Assembly: GCF_018860765.1 (NCBI RefSeq)
Contig: NZ_JAHKPV010000019.1
Location: 1-64,000, forward strand
Direction of reading: 5' to 3'
DNA length: 64,000 nucleotides
Source of the DNA: Marinobacter salexigens
GTDB taxonomy: Bacteria; Pseudomonadota; Gammaproteobacteria; Pseudomonadales; Oleiphilaceae
Shown here: positions 56,751 to 64,000 of the stretch, piece after piece
Layout: the number at the start of each line of letters is the position of its first letter
How positions within the stretch are numbered: position 1 is the first letter of the stretch
Notes under the pieces: generated by a model
Seen by the model: only the letters and a program-made list of their open reading frames with translations
What the model was told of the DNA's origin: nothing
Database searches by the model: none
Translations under genes and position numbers: made by a program

Positions 56751-58372
56751 TAGCGATTCTTTTCGGCCAAGCGAAACTGCTCGATGGTTTCCCTGAGTGT
56801 TTCCGCCATCACCAACAAATCCCCCGCTATATTCGCCGTTTCCTGAGCATCTGTTGATGCCTGCTCTGCCGAACGGCTGATTTCAATTACATTCTGATTG
56901 ATGGCTTCCGACACATCACTTTGCTCATTCGCCGCGCTTTCCATTTCCAAATTGAGCGATGCAATCTCGCGAACTGCAGAAGCAATGTCCTGCAACTCGG
57001 ATTCTACTTTCAAAATAGCGTCGACTTGTTGCCCAGCCATATCTGACGCATGGCTCATAGTTGCTACACAGTCCACCACTTCACTTTTAAGGTCGTTAAT
57101 GGTTTTCCGGATTTCCTCTGTGGACACCTGTGTACGCGATGCCAAAGCACGAACCTCGTCTGCTACAACCGAGAAACCACGCCCCTGCTCCCCCGCTCTG
57201 GCGGCCTCGATAGCGGCATTCAACGCCAGCAGGTTGGTTTGTTCGGCAATATTGGAAATCTCTTCCAACATGCTCGCCATCTGACCTGTACGCTGATTGA
57301 GATCTTCAATTCTTTTAGCGCCACCCTGAACCTCTGTATTCAATGCCTCAATACCCTCAACGGCTGCGCGTGCAAGCTGCTCGCCACTGTTGGCAGACTC
57401 AGCCGTTTCGGACGACTTGCGGGTTGTGTGAATAGCGTTTTCGCGCACCTGCACAGCCGATGCGGCCATTTCTGTCGTGGCGCTGGCAACCTGATCGGTG
57501 TTGTCTTTCTGAGCCATAACTTCACGGCCGGTGGTGTCAGCTTTTGCAGCGATACTGCGCGCTGCCTGCTCAACCTGTGCAGCGTTATCCATAACCGTAT
57601 GCATGCTCTCACGGATTTTCGCCATCATGCGATTAAACGCCAAAGAAACGGAGCCGATTTCATCATTGCGGGCGACATCCAGTTCAATGGTGAGATCGGA
57701 ATTTTTGGAAATTTCATCCATACTCCGCTGAAGCCGGCGCAAACGGGAGAAAACCAGACGATTCAAAACCAACCCGGTCAGGAAAAACACCGCAACAAAG
57801 ATAGCTATTTGAATTCCGCCACTGGCCAATAATTGCTGGTGCAGGGCGTCATCGCTTTCAGCAAGCGAATAGTCCACACGTATTGCACCGAGCACATCGC
57901 CGTCTTGGGCCTGATGGCAACCCAAGCAATTTACGCCTTGATAGTCTTCCCGGGCGATAACTGGGTCAATCAGCGTGTAAACGCGCCCATCCTCGTTATT
58001 TGAGTAACGCTCAATTCGCTGGCCCGCCAAGGCTTTTCTGTCATCAGAATCACGCGTCTTCTCTGCTGCGGTGCCACTGCCAAACATGCGATTCAGCTGA
58101 TCGCTTCGGATCACCCTCACATCTAGCACGTCCGCCGGAGCCATTACTTTGTCCCGGAGTACATCACGGTTGCCGATGGTGCCAGTAACCATCATGGTAT
58201 TCAGGCCGTCAAAATAAGACTTGGCAAGGCCATCCACGTACTTATGACTAAATTCCTCCATGTGATCACGCTGAGCACTAGCGCTGAATAGCACTGTAAA
58301 CACAAGAACAAGTGAAAACGCGGCTGCCAAAGCCGCGAGCAGCAGAAAACGAATGGAATATTGTTTTTTCAT
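56750..58372 (-). CDS. Chemoreceptor with c-type heme motif in its periplasmic domain
   Basis: A 540-residue methyl-accepting chemotaxis protein. Membrane helix 1 is near residues 10-30 (LLLAALAAAFSLVLVFTVLF); the periplasmic domain (about 32-184) contains CLGCH at residues 149-153, a Cys-x2-Cys-His motif for covalent heme c; helix 2 (about 186-207) and a HAMP domain follow, then the signalling domain with tip [20 protein letters not shown]. Single-heme sensor domains of this general kind are known in chemoreceptors of Geobacter and may bind gases or track redox. Heme attachment would need the cytochrome c maturation system outside this window. It is convergent with rnk; an FNR-type site lies upstream. 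Confidence 0.9.
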   Translation of the reverse strand: MKKQYSIRFLLLAALAAAFSLVLVFTVLFSASAQRDHMEEFSHKYVDGLAKSYFDGLNTMMVTGTIGNRDVLRDKVMAPADVLDVRVIRSDQLNRMFGSGTAAEKTRDSDDRKALAGQRIERYSNNEDGRVYTLIDPVIAREDYQGVNCLGCHQAQDGDVLGAIRVDYSLAESDDALHQQLLASGGIQIAIFVAVFFLTGLVLNRLVFSRLRRLQRSMDEISKNSDLTIELDVARNDEIGSVSLAFNRMMAKIRESMHTVMDNAAQVEQAARSIAAKADTTGREVMAQKDNTDQVASATTEMAASAVQVRENAIHTTRKSSETAESANSGEQLARAAVEGIEALNTEVQGGAKRIEDLNQRTGQMASMLEEISNIAEQTNLLALNAAIEAARAGEQGRGFSVVADEVRALASRTQVSTEEIRKTINDLKSEVVDCVATMSHASDMAGQQVDAILKVESELQDIASAVREIASLNLEMESAANEQSDVSEAINQNVIEISRSAEQASTDAQETANIAGDLLVMAETLRETIEQFRLAEKNR

Positions 58373-58484
58373 AGCGACCTGATCAAAAGAACAATGAACG
58401 CCAGCTCAACCCGGCAATTTAGAGCATCCTAGGTGGTTGACGGCAAAACGACGTTTAACTTTATAGATATGCGTCAAATATTTA

Positions 58485-58498
58485 CTGATTTAGATCAG
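58485..58498. promoter_or_regulatory. FNR/Anr-like box
   Basis: CTGAT-TTAG-ATCAG is a perfect dyad that differs from the FNR/Anr consensus TTGAT-N4-ATCAA by one base in each half. Its centre is about 120 bp upstream of the heme chemoreceptor start; a TATAAA on the minus strand (58460-58465) is placed to give a start about 39-41 bp from the centre, the position from which FNR activates. It could also act on the gene to its right. Confidence 0.6.
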
Positions 58499-58598
58499 AA
58501 ACCGGGATTATCATCGACTGGCCCGGAATGTGCTTCCGTTAGATCATAGACGATAATTTTCTGGCGCGCTTCTGCGAGCCGGTGGAGGAATACACGCT

Positions 58599-59264
58599 AT
58601 GTCATTGCTGACATCTCTTATACAGGCAAGCACCCGTTTCCAGCAGAGCTTGGAGAAGCGCCCGGCGGTAAATGATGCCGAGGGCCAGAAAGCTAAAGGC
58701 ATGGGCAGTGCAGACCTGCTTCAACCCGCAGGCCCGGGGGATGACCGTTTTACGCCATCAGGCGCATCGCTAGGTGATGCCAGCAGGCTGAAATCACAGA
58801 AACTGCCTCTGGCAGATTACAAGCAAACAGTAGGGCAGGATCTTGCCTTCATACGGGAAACGCTGCGGCACAAACTTGCCGAGTACAACCTAAACCCCAA
58901 CTCGGCAATAAGTGTCAACAAAAACGAAAATGGTAAGATTGAGGTGGGCGGGATTCTGGCGGAAGAAACCCGCACTCGAATCGAGAACGACTTGAACGTA
59001 AACAAGAGCTTCGAGGATGCCTTCAGCCGCCTGAGCGTTAACGAACCTACGCTGCACTTCATGGACAACGCCCTAAAGCTCAACCAGGCCTATGGGGTAA
59101 ATAACTCGCTGCTCGATACACTGGTCAGTGAAAACCAACAGTTCAACGGCCTGCAGGATCTCGTTCACCGCTACGACACCCTACGCCGTTCTGCCCCAAC
59201 AGACCAGTTTGAAGTTGCTGCAAACCGAGACAGCTACGCCTTCAACCTGAATACCCGAGCCTGA
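58599..59264 (+). CDS. Hypothetical protein, 221 residues
   Basis: Not recognised. The N-terminal 65 residues are low in order (rich in Gly, Ala, Asp, Pro) and the rest is helical. There is no signal peptide, membrane segment or cysteine. Recurring features are DYKQTVGQDLAFIRETLRHK, LAEYNLNPNSAISVNKNENG and a C-terminal YDTLRRSAPTDQFEVA; the central GKIEVGGILAEETRTRIEND could be a short beta-hairpin. GGAGGA lies before the ATG. It faces the heme chemoreceptor across 226 bp that hold the FNR-like box, and converges with the YciO-like gene, 6 bp between stops. Any link with chemotaxis is inference from position. Confidence 0.7.
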   Translation: MSLLTSLIQASTRFQQSLEKRPAVNDAEGQKAKGMGSADLLQPAGPGDDRFTPSGASLGDASRLKSQKLPLADYKQTVGQDLAFIRETLRHKLAEYNLNPNSAISVNKNENGKIEVGGILAEETRTRIENDLNVNKSFEDAFSRLSVNEPTLHFMDNALKLNQAYGVNNSLLDTLVSENQQFNGLQDLVHRYDTLRRSAPTDQFEVAANRDSYAFNLNTRA

Positions 59265-59270
59265 GCAAAC

Positions 59271-59891
59271 TCACTCAAAGGGGGTTGGATCACCCTTGCC
59301 CACCCGGGTAACTTCCGGCAAATCGCCGGTAAAGTTCACCACCGTGGTTGGCTCCATGCCACAAAATCCACCGTCAATAATCAGATCAAGCTCATGCTGC
59401 AGCGTATCCCGGATGTCATAGGGATCCGTCATCGGGTCTGACTCCCCCGGTAATATCAGCGTGCTACTCATAATAGGCTCACCGAGTTCGCCCAAAAGGT
59501 CGCGAACTATCGCATTATCAGGAACCCGCACACCAATCGTGCGCCGTTTCGGGTTCAGCAAACGCCTTGGCACTTCGCTCGTTGCATCCAAAATAAAGGT
59601 ATACGGCCCCGGCGTGAAGGTTTTCAGTAGCCGGTACTGAGTGTTATCTACCTTGGCATAAATGCCGATATCCGAGAGGTCCCGACACACTAGTGTGAAG
59701 TTATGCTTATCGTCCAGCCTTCGAATGCGCTTTATCTTGTCTGCAGCCGGCTTCTCTCCCAAGTGGCACCCAAGTGCATACCCGGAGTCAGTGGGGTACA
59801 CAATCACACCGCCACCACGAAGAATCTCAACCGCCTGCTTGATCAACCGCTTTTGAGGATTTTCCGGATGAATCTGAAAAAACTGGCTCAT
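59271..59891 (-). CDS. YciO/Sua5/YrdC family protein (threonylcarbamoyl-AMP synthase-like)
   Basis: A 206-residue protein of the YrdC/Sua5 fold, the shape and length of YciO. Motifs are the opening FFQIHPENPQKRLIKQAVEI, the KRTR-like KIKRIRRLDDKHNFTLVCRD region with nucleotide-binding basic residues, and a C-terminal STLILPGE. True TsaC/Sua5 enzymes make threonylcarbamoyl-AMP for tRNA t6A; YciO members bind RNA and nucleotides, but several were reported to be much weaker. I therefore prefer YciO-like. ATG 59891. It is followed by the BolA gene upstream, same strand, 42 bp apart. Confidence 0.87.
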   Translation of the reverse strand: MSQFFQIHPENPQKRLIKQAVEILRGGGVIVYPTDSGYALGCHLGEKPAADKIKRIRRLDDKHNFTLVCRDLSDIGIYAKVDNTQYRLLKTFTPGPYTFILDATSEVPRRLLNPKRRTIGVRVPDNAIVRDLLGELGEPIMSSTLILPGESDPMTDPYDIRDTLQHELDLIIDGGFCGMEPTTVVNFTGDLPEVTRVGKGDPTPFE

Positions 59892-59933
59892 AATAGCCCT
59901 CCGCTTTGTTTTTTAACCACCTGAAGCCGCATA

Positions 59934-60260
59934 TTAAGCATCAACCTTGGAACCGCCCATACAATTCGGCGAAGAAGGCGCAACTTGCCCAGACGCCTCC
60001 CATTCATCTGGAGAGTATAGATGCAACGCCAACGCATGCACGCCACCAGCCATCTCCAGCTCATCAGAAAGCACCTTGTAAATAGCTTGATGCCGCCTAA
60101 CCTTCATCTGCCCTGCAAACTCTGGTGACACCATGGTCACCTTAAAATGCGTCTCGGAGTTAGGCGGCACACTGTGCTTATGGCTCTCGTTCTCTACCTG
60201 AAGAATGCTGGCGCTAAACGCCTTATTCAGCTTGGTTTCAATTTCGTTCTGTATTTTCAT
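59934..60260 (-). CDS. BolA family protein
   Basis: A 108-residue BolA-family protein. The conserved core is NESHKHSVPPNSETHFKVTM with the His region and SPEFAGQMKVRRHQAIYKVL, ending LEMAGGVHALALHLYSPDEW. Such proteins work with monothiol glutaredoxins in iron-sulfur handling, and E. coli BolA also acts on transcription and shape. The chain has a C-terminal tail with one Cys that family members often lack. Start ATG 60260. It is the first gene before the YciO-like gene on the minus strand and its upstream gap holds a large nested repeat. Confidence 0.9.
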   Translation of the reverse strand: MKIQNEIETKLNKAFSASILQVENESHKHSVPPNSETHFKVTMVSPEFAGQMKVRRHQAIYKVLSDELEMAGGVHALALHLYSPDEWEASGQVAPSSPNCMGGSKVDA

Positions 60261-60320
60261 AACCGGTTAACTCCTAAATTTCGGTCAGTATCTTTAAACG
60301 TCGATACCTCGGAGCCAGAA

Positions 60321-60429
60321 GCGGCTGTGGGCGTTGGCTTCCCAAAAGTGTGTGTTGCCAAGAATGGCAACACCAAGCCCCCACGGACGGGTTCACGGCG
60401 TCTTTTGGGAAGCCCTCGCCCACAGCCGC
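60321..60429. repeat. 109-bp nested inverted repeat
   Basis: Two 28-bp arms (60321-60348 and 60402-60429) are inverted copies matching at 26 of 28 positions. Inside, GTGTTGCCA (60352-60360) and TGGCAACAC (60365-60373) make a perfect 9-bp stem with the loop AGAA, followed by a spacer that includes CCCACGGACGGGTTCACG. It lies in the 283-bp gap between bolA and topB, which has no other gene. The shape is that of a repetitive extragenic palindrome or miniature element. Confidence 0.8.
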
Positions 60430-60543
60430 GACCTCCAAACAAAACAGTCTACTACAGAACAAGCAGCCCCCGAACCTTGACACCCAACACCCAAACCGCC
60501 ACATTCCCCACCACCCCAAAACCAGACTCAACCGTATCCAAAC

Positions 60544-62706
60544 ATGCTCCTCTATATTGCCGAAAAACCCAGCCTCGGCAGAGCCATTGCCGCAGCCCTC
60601 CCCGGCCCCTACCAAAAAGGTCAGGGCTGGATCCGTTGTGGCCAAGGCAGCGAAGCGGCCACCGTAAGCTGGTGTATTGGCCACCTGTTAGAACCAGCCG
60701 AACCCGCCAGCTACAACCCAGCATGGAAAACATGGCGCCAGCACGACCTACCCATGTATCCGGACAAATGGCAACTAACGCCTAAAGACAGCGTACGCCA
60801 ACAGCTGAACGCCTTGGAGTCCTTAATCCGGAAGGCAACGACCATCGTCCATGCAGGCGATCCAGACCGGGAAGGCCAATTGCTAGTGGACGAAGTCATA
60901 CGTTACTTCGGAACCCGGGCGCCGGTAAAACGTATACTTATTAACGACTTGACGCCTTCAGCAGTTGCCAAAGCCATACAACAGCCCAGAGATAACCAGG
61001 AATTCAGGCGCCTGTCCCACTCGGCTCTGGCCCGGCAACGTGCCGACTGGCTTTATGGCATCAACCTGACCCGCTTCTACACGTTGAACTACCAGCAGCA
61101 AGGGCAAAAAGGCGTCTACTCCGTGGGGCGAGTGCAAACCCCCGTACTAGGATTGGTGGTTGAGCGCGATAACACCATAGAAAATTTTGAGCCCAAACCC
61201 TACTTCCGCATTGAAGCCCGCTTCAAAGCACAGGAAGAAGAAGCCGACCAACAAGCGTTCACGGCTCGGTGGCTGCCGGATGAACAGTTCCAGGACTATC
61301 TGGACGAAGAAAACCGCTTGCTAGACCGCGCCACCGCCGAGCACATTGCCGCCAGTATTCATAGCCGACCCGGTTCAATCGTCGAATCCCGCTTTCGCGA
61401 CCGACCAGAAGCACCGCCTTTGCCCTTATCTCTGTCGGCTCTGCAAATTGAAGCGGGTCGCTTGTTTCGCATGGGCGCCAAAGACGTACTCGACACAGCT
61501 CAGAATCTTTACGAACGCCACCAACTAATCACCTACCCCCGTTCCGATTGTCGATACCTGCCAGAAGGCCACTTTGCCCAGTGCAAGCAGGTTGTGGGCG
61601 CGATTGCACGAGTCGCACCAGACCTTTCAAACGCCTGTAGCAACGCAGACTTGAGCCGCAGAACCGCGGCTTGGAACGACAAAAACGTTGATGCTCACCA
61701 TGCTATTATTCCAACCAGTCGAACGGCATCGAACGGAAAGCTCAGTGACGCCGAGCAGAAAATATATGGTCTGATAAGCCGTTACTACCTCATGCAGTTT
61801 TTTTCAGATGCCATACACCGAGAAGGCCGACTAACCGTGCAAGTTACACAACACCGGTTTCGAGCCACAGAAACTGCGGTACTCACGCCAGGTTGGAAAG
61901 CACTGGAATTAAAACTCCGTGAAAGCAGTAGACAGACAGAGAAGCCACCGCTGCCACGTTTGGATAAGGGCGAGCCAGTATTCTGCGAAGACAGCAGCGT
62001 AAATGAGCGTAAAACTCAACCGCCCCAGCACTTCACTGATGCAACGTTGCTTTCGGCAATGACCAACATCGCCCGTTTTGTAACTGACCCCGAGCTTAGA
62101 AAAACCCTACGTGAGACCGATGGCTTAGGTACGGAGGCGACCCGCGCGAGCATTATCGACACGTTGTTCAAGCGCGACTATTTGTTCCGTGACAGTAAAC
62201 ATATTCGCGCGACCGACAAAGGAAAAACCCTGATCGCTGTGCTTCCGGACTCAGTTAGCAAGCCAGACAGAACGGCGGTTTGGGAGGCGACTCTTGAGAG
62301 CATTCGCAGAGGTGAAGACGATCCCCGTAAATTTCTGGAAACATTAAAAACAGAAATAAGGGTGTTCATTGGCCCCAATGGTGAAGCGCGGGCGTCAGAG
62401 CCAGAAAGCAAGGCACCAAACTGCCCCAAGTGCCGCGCGCTAATGACCGAAAGAGATGGCAAATTCGGTCGGTTTTTCGCCTGCACTAGATACCCGGATT
62501 GCCGAGGAACCCGGCCGATTGACGACGCAGCACCGGAAGATGGTACCGGCGAAAAACCGGTGCCCTGCCCGCATTGTTTTTCACCTCTAGTACGCAGAAA
62601 AGGTAAGAAAGGCTGGTTCTGGGGCTGCAGTAATTTTCCTTCCTGCCGACAAACCTTAGATGACAACAACGGAAAACCTGAAGTTCGCTTACGCAAGGCT
62701 ACATAA
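60544..62706 (+). CDS. topB: DNA topoisomerase III
   Basis: A type IA topoisomerase, 720 residues, longer than E. coli TopB (653). The TOPRIM domain starts MLLYIAEKPSLGRAIAAAL with the acidic HAGDPDREGQLLVDE; the active-site tyrosine is in ITYPRSDCRYLP near residue 338. HHAIIPT, a further family motif, follows. The extra length is two C-terminal four-cysteine zinc-ribbon units, CPKCRALMTERDGKFGRF (partial) with CTRYPDC, and CPHCFSPL with CSNFPSC. It relaxes and decatenates DNA with RecQ-like partners. The ATG at 60544 is the family-like start. A nested inverted repeat lies in its promoter gap. Confidence 0.95.
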   Translation: MLLYIAEKPSLGRAIAAALPGPYQKGQGWIRCGQGSEAATVSWCIGHLLEPAEPASYNPAWKTWRQHDLPMYPDKWQLTPKDSVRQQLNALESLIRKATTIVHAGDPDREGQLLVDEVIRYFGTRAPVKRILINDLTPSAVAKAIQQPRDNQEFRRLSHSALARQRADWLYGINLTRFYTLNYQQQGQKGVYSVGRVQTPVLGLVVERDNTIENFEPKPYFRIEARFKAQEEEADQQAFTARWLPDEQFQDYLDEENRLLDRATAEHIAASIHSRPGSIVESRFRDRPEAPPLPLSLSALQIEAGRLFRMGAKDVLDTAQNLYERHQLITYPRSDCRYLPEGHFAQCKQVVGAIARVAPDLSNACSNADLSRRTAAWNDKNVDAHHAIIPTSRTASNGKLSDAEQKIYGLISRYYLMQFFSDAIHREGRLTVQVTQHRFRATETAVLTPGWKALELKLRESSRQTEKPPLPRLDKGEPVFCEDSSVNERKTQPPQHFTDATLLSAMTNIARFVTDPELRKTLRETDGLGTEATRASIIDTLFKRDYLFRDSKHIRATDKGKTLIAVLPDSVSKPDRTAVWEATLESIRRGEDDPRKFLETLKTEIRVFIGPNGEARASEPESKAPNCPKCRALMTERDGKFGRFFACTRYPDCRGTRPIDDAAPEDGTGEKPVPCPHCFSPLVRRKGKKGWFWGCSNFPSCRQTLDDNNGKPEVRLRKAT

Positions 62707-62822
62707 CAACACTGACTATAGCAGAGCAATTTGTGATAATTACCTGATATGGCAGGTTATCCTGTATCGCTCACAGCGAAACCGAATCGCAACGAGTCAT
62801 CATCTAATCCGGGAGAGGCACA

Positions 62823-63527
62823 ATGCGCATTGCTCTGCTTGAAGACCAACAGGAACAGGCGCAGCACATTCAGTCTATTTTGTCTGAGCGTGGGCACGAC
62901 TGCGACAGTTTTCCTACAGGTCAGAGCTTTATCAGCGCCGCACTGCACCGCAGTTACGACCTGATGATTCTTGACTGGCAGATCCCTGATATGACCGGTA
63001 TTGATGTGCTAAAAAGCGTAAGAGCACAGATTAACTGGCCTATCCCCGTGGTTTTCCTCACTCAGCGCGACAGCGAAGCCGATATTGTTGAGGCATTGGA
63101 CGCAGGCGCAGACGACTTTATCGCAAAGCCCGCCCGTGCTGCAGAACTAGTGGCACGCATAAACGCTCTGGCACGCCGTGCTAATCCGGATAACGAAAAA
63201 GCAGTCCTTATATATGGGCCTTTTGAAGTCAATACACAGCAAAGAACCATCACCCTGCATGGTGAAGCTCTCTCGCTAACCGACAAAGACTTCGATTTAA
63301 CGCTCTTCCTATTTCAGAACCAAGGCCGGTTACTCACACGTGATGTCCTTCTGGAGCGCGTATGGGGAATGGCAAAAGACATCAATACCCGAACCGTCGA
63401 CACCCATATGAGCCGCTTGCGGCGTCGATTGGGCCTAAACCCGGAAAATGGCTTCCGTATCAAGACAATCTACCAACGCGGCTATCGCCTTGAAGCCATG
63501 AAAGCCGAGGCCACAGTTACAGAATGA
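62823..63527 (+). CDS. OmpR-type response regulator
   Basis: A 234-residue two-component response regulator. The receiver domain has the acidic pair in ALLEDQQEQ, the phospho-acceptor Asp51 in DLMILDWQIPDMTG and the Lys in FIAKPARAAEL. The C-terminal winged helix (about 135-225) reads LSLTDKDFDLTLFLFQNQ and NTRTVDTHMSRLRRRLG. No sensor kinase is in view. Its TGA overlaps the ATG of the next gene (ATGA), so the downstream LysM-FecR gene is in the same operon. ATG 62823 with GGGAGAGGCACA upstream. Confidence 0.92.
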   Translation: MRIALLEDQQEQAQHIQSILSERGHDCDSFPTGQSFISAALHRSYDLMILDWQIPDMTGIDVLKSVRAQINWPIPVVFLTQRDSEADIVEALDAGADDFIAKPARAAELVARINALARRANPDNEKAVLIYGPFEVNTQQRTITLHGEALSLTDKDFDLTLFLFQNQGRLLTRDVLLERVWGMAKDINTRTVDTHMSRLRRRLGLNPENGFRIKTIYQRGYRLEAMKAEATVTE

Positions 63528-64000
63528 AGCAAACATCTTTGTCCTCATTTACGAAAGCCTTCCTAATGCTGACACTGTTAGCATTAGGTATGCCCGTAGG
63601 TGCAGAGCTTTCCATTACCCGCGGCTCAGCCAAAACCTTCGCAAGCGCCTCTCGCGAAGCGGTGCCTGAATGGATTTATACTCTGAAGCGTGGCGAGAGC
63701 TTTGCGGAAGTGGCCAGTGATCTTCTAGTTAATAAGCACAGCCCAACTCAGCTCCTGCGATATAACGCTATCGGCAACGCATCCATTCTTGGGGAAGGCG
63801 ACCGGATTCGCATCCCATTATCCTGGCTAAAACGACAGCCCAATCCTGCTCGCGTCACCTCGGTTTCTGGTAATGTTCAATTAATATCCGGTATTGATGG
63901 CCGGAAACGAGTTTTGACAGAAGATGCGCTTATAAGAGTTGGTGACGAGGTGCTCTCAGCCGCTGGAGCCGCGACTATCACTCTGGCTGACGGGTCGGAA
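63524..64000 (+). CDS. LysM-FecR domain protein, N-terminal part
   Basis: The window's last gene, cut by the right edge; 159 codons are seen. A signal peptide (KAFLMLTLLALGMPVGA) is followed by a LysM-like unit, WIYTLKRGESFAEVASDLLV to RIRIPLSWL, which would bind peptidoglycan, and then the start of a FecR-type domain (RVTSVSGNVQLISG to LADGSE). Start ATG 63524 overlaps the response regulator stop by 4 bp. Proteins of this build next to OmpR-type regulators are often followed by a CHASE2 sensor kinase or cyclase; that gene would be off the right edge. Confidence 0.8.
   Translation, partial: MKQTSLSSFTKAFLMLTLLALGMPVGAELSITRGSAKTFASASREAVPEWIYTLKRGESFAEVASDLLVNKHSPTQLLRYNAIGNASILGEGDRIRIPLSWLKRQPNPARVTSVSGNVQLISGIDGRKRVLTEDALIRVGDEVLSAAGAATITLADGSE

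Noticed and set aside
60274..60684. 136-codon minus-strand frame over the nested repeat
   Set aside because: It runs antisense into topB and through the inverted repeat, with low-complexity Gly/Val/Trp content and no family match.
1..64000. CRISPR arrays, phage genes or toxin-antitoxin pairs
   Set aside because: No regularly spaced direct repeats, no structural phage proteins, and no paired small toxin/antitoxin frames were seen.

Overview
The window reads as chromosomal DNA of a marine gammaproteobacterium, most likely Marinobacter or a close relative. The best single marker is a 661-residue two-domain fatty acyl reductase (34125-36110) that closely resembles, from memory, the wax-ester enzyme of Marinobacter. 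Gene orders shared with pseudomonads agree: ubiG-mupP-yciK and motY/pyrC-rnt. Genes are densely packed on both strands, with many 1-14 bp overlaps. There is no CRISPR array, no complete insertion sequence and no phage block.

Layout. 1-350 is the promoter and leader region of a ribosomal RNA operon whose genes lie off the left edge, read leftwards: three tandem promoters with identical 16-bp spacers and a boxA. 353-3884 holds a leftward nudL / gamma-carbonic anhydrase / DUF1289 / purT cluster plus a second Nudix gene and a NIF3-like gene. 3885-4301 is a gene-free stretch with DnaA-box-like sites. 4302-13451 holds purL, the lytic transglycosylase mltF, recX, a long coiled-coil DUF349 protein and a ComFB-like protein. 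13664-20293 is a beta-oxidation pair (thiolase plus multifunctional alpha subunit), then the periplasmic protease prc coupled to a small regulator. 20282-27288 covers mtnA and an MTA/SAH deaminase, the ubiG-mupP-yciK run, a glutaredoxin-like gene, yaaA, a DUF2788 protein and rdgC. 27333-31162 pairs a Pat-type protein acetyltransferase with a divergent histone-deacetylase-family protein. 31195-41022 is motY, pyrC, rnt, the fatty acyl reductase, an M16 protease and two TIGR04282/TIGR04283 glycosyltransferase genes, ending at tRNA-Arg(CCT).

41.2-50.7 kb, directly downstream of the tRNA, is the accessory part: a dCache chemoreceptor, LysR/DoxX/extradiol dioxygenase, a WYL regulator, a GST, a decayed FAD monooxygenase, a LysR fragment, an IS3-family transposase fragment, a MerR/epimerase pair with a clear MerR-type operator, and a PEP-CTERM exported protein behind a textbook sigma-54 promoter. 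From 50.8 kb on there is an OsmF-YehYXW osmoprotectant transporter, a class V aminotransferase, rnk, a chemoreceptor with a c-type heme motif in its periplasmic domain and an FNR/Anr-like box upstream, an orphan protein, a YciO/Sua5 protein, a BolA protein, a 109-bp nested inverted repeat, topB, a response regulator, and the start of a LysM-FecR protein cut by the right edge.

The most interesting points are the sigma-54-driven PEP-CTERM gene, the heme chemoreceptor with its FNR-like site, the nested inverted repeat before topB, the acetylation writer/eraser pair, and the relics beside tRNA-Arg. All functions come from reading motifs and remembered family features; no database search was run.
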